IMG/VR virus record: IMGVR_UViG_3300036861_000464
Span: 1-45,950 of that record
Source of the DNA: a virus
DNA length: 45,950 nucleotides
Direction: 5' to 3' (one strand)
Shown here: positions 45,895-45,950 of the stretch, in pieces
Position numbering within the stretch: position 1 is the stretch's first letter
Layout of the letters: each line of letters starts with the position of its first letter
Program-made: the position numbers and the translations under genes
The notes under the pieces: generated by a model
Told to the model about the DNA's origin: nothing
The model's input: only the letters and a program-made list of their open reading frames with translations
Database searches by the model: none

Positions 45895-45950
45895 TCCACA
45901 TTGGATGGCCGCAGGGCATCTATCTCGCGTGGACCGTACTCGGGATCCTC
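45891..45950 (+). CDS. 5' part of small membrane protein split by window ends
   Basis: The ATG at 45891 overlaps the RecT-like stop (ATGA). The 20 codons here read IHIGWPQGIYLAWTVLGIL and run off the window. Overlapping the final GATCCTC with the identical first 7 bases continues the frame at 8 (CAGMQHNQS) to the stop at 113-115, giving 55 residues. See the feature at 2-115. Confidence 0.72.
   Translation, partial: MIHIGWPQGIYLAWTVLGIL

Noticed and set aside
1-45950. CRISPR array, tRNA or rRNA gene, insertion sequence
   Set aside because: I looked for spaced direct repeats, tRNA T-loop/anticodon patterns and transposase motifs and saw none that hold up; a tRNA-finding program would be needed to be certain.

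Overview
The window looks like a complete or nearly complete genome of a short-tailed, dsDNA tailed phage of a Gram-negative bacterium, with GC-rich DNA and very dense genes (most neighbours share an ATGA, GTGA or TGATG stop/start overlap). The last 7 bases repeat the first 7 (GATCCTC). Joining the ends on that overlap restores a 55-codon membrane-protein gene whose stop overlaps the next start, so the molecule is probably circular or circularly permuted (unit about 45,943 bp). A large terminase, P22-type portal, scaffold, HK97-fold coat, adaptor and large internal ejection proteins are present. No tape measure, tail tube or sheath gene is seen, so the particle is probably podovirus-like. Exported proteins with signal peptides, lipoboxes, an outer-membrane-barrel-like protein and a FlgD/T9SS-like C-terminal domain suggest a diderm host, perhaps of the FCB/Eisenbacteria type. 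This host guess is inference.

Layout. (1) Rightward early operon, 43.8 kb through the window ends to 4.66 kb: a RecT-like annealing protein, stand-alone 5'-3' exonuclease, RusA-type resolvase and many small proteins. (2) Convergent hairpins at 4.68-4.75 kb. (3) Leftward block, 10.7 to 4.75 kb, in two parts: a replication-initiator operon (10.72 to 7.73 kb) with an iteron cluster inside the initiator gene, and a distal operon of small, mostly cysteine-rich proteins (7.19 to 4.75 kb). (4) A control region at 10.7-10.9 kb followed by a zinc-ribbon/XRE regulator that appears split by a frame change. (5) Rightward virion block, 11.36 to 43.8 kb: lipoprotein, terminase with a nested gene, portal, scaffold, coat, decoration/fibre proteins, two very large beta-helix proteins with signal peptides, adaptor, hub, ejection proteins including an 1851-residue polyvalent protein, then lysis and envelope genes.

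Regulation. A 16-bp inverted repeat, CGCTTG-N4-CAAGCG or a one-mismatch variant, lies over the -35 element (TTGACA/TTGACC) of three sigma70-like promoters: rightward early (43.8 kb), leftward (7.27 kb) and the regulator's own promoter (10.83 kb), which would give a leaderless message. This is the layout of a lambda-like immunity circuit, but no integrase or partition gene is visible. The early transcript starts with a hairpin and has a roughly 500-nt leader without a convincing gene.

Most interesting items: the operator regulon and split regulator, the origin-like iterons, the structured early leader, a gene nested in the 5' end of the terminase, the IKPGT cysteine-rich module family, and exported beta-helix/cadherin-like proteins in the virion block.
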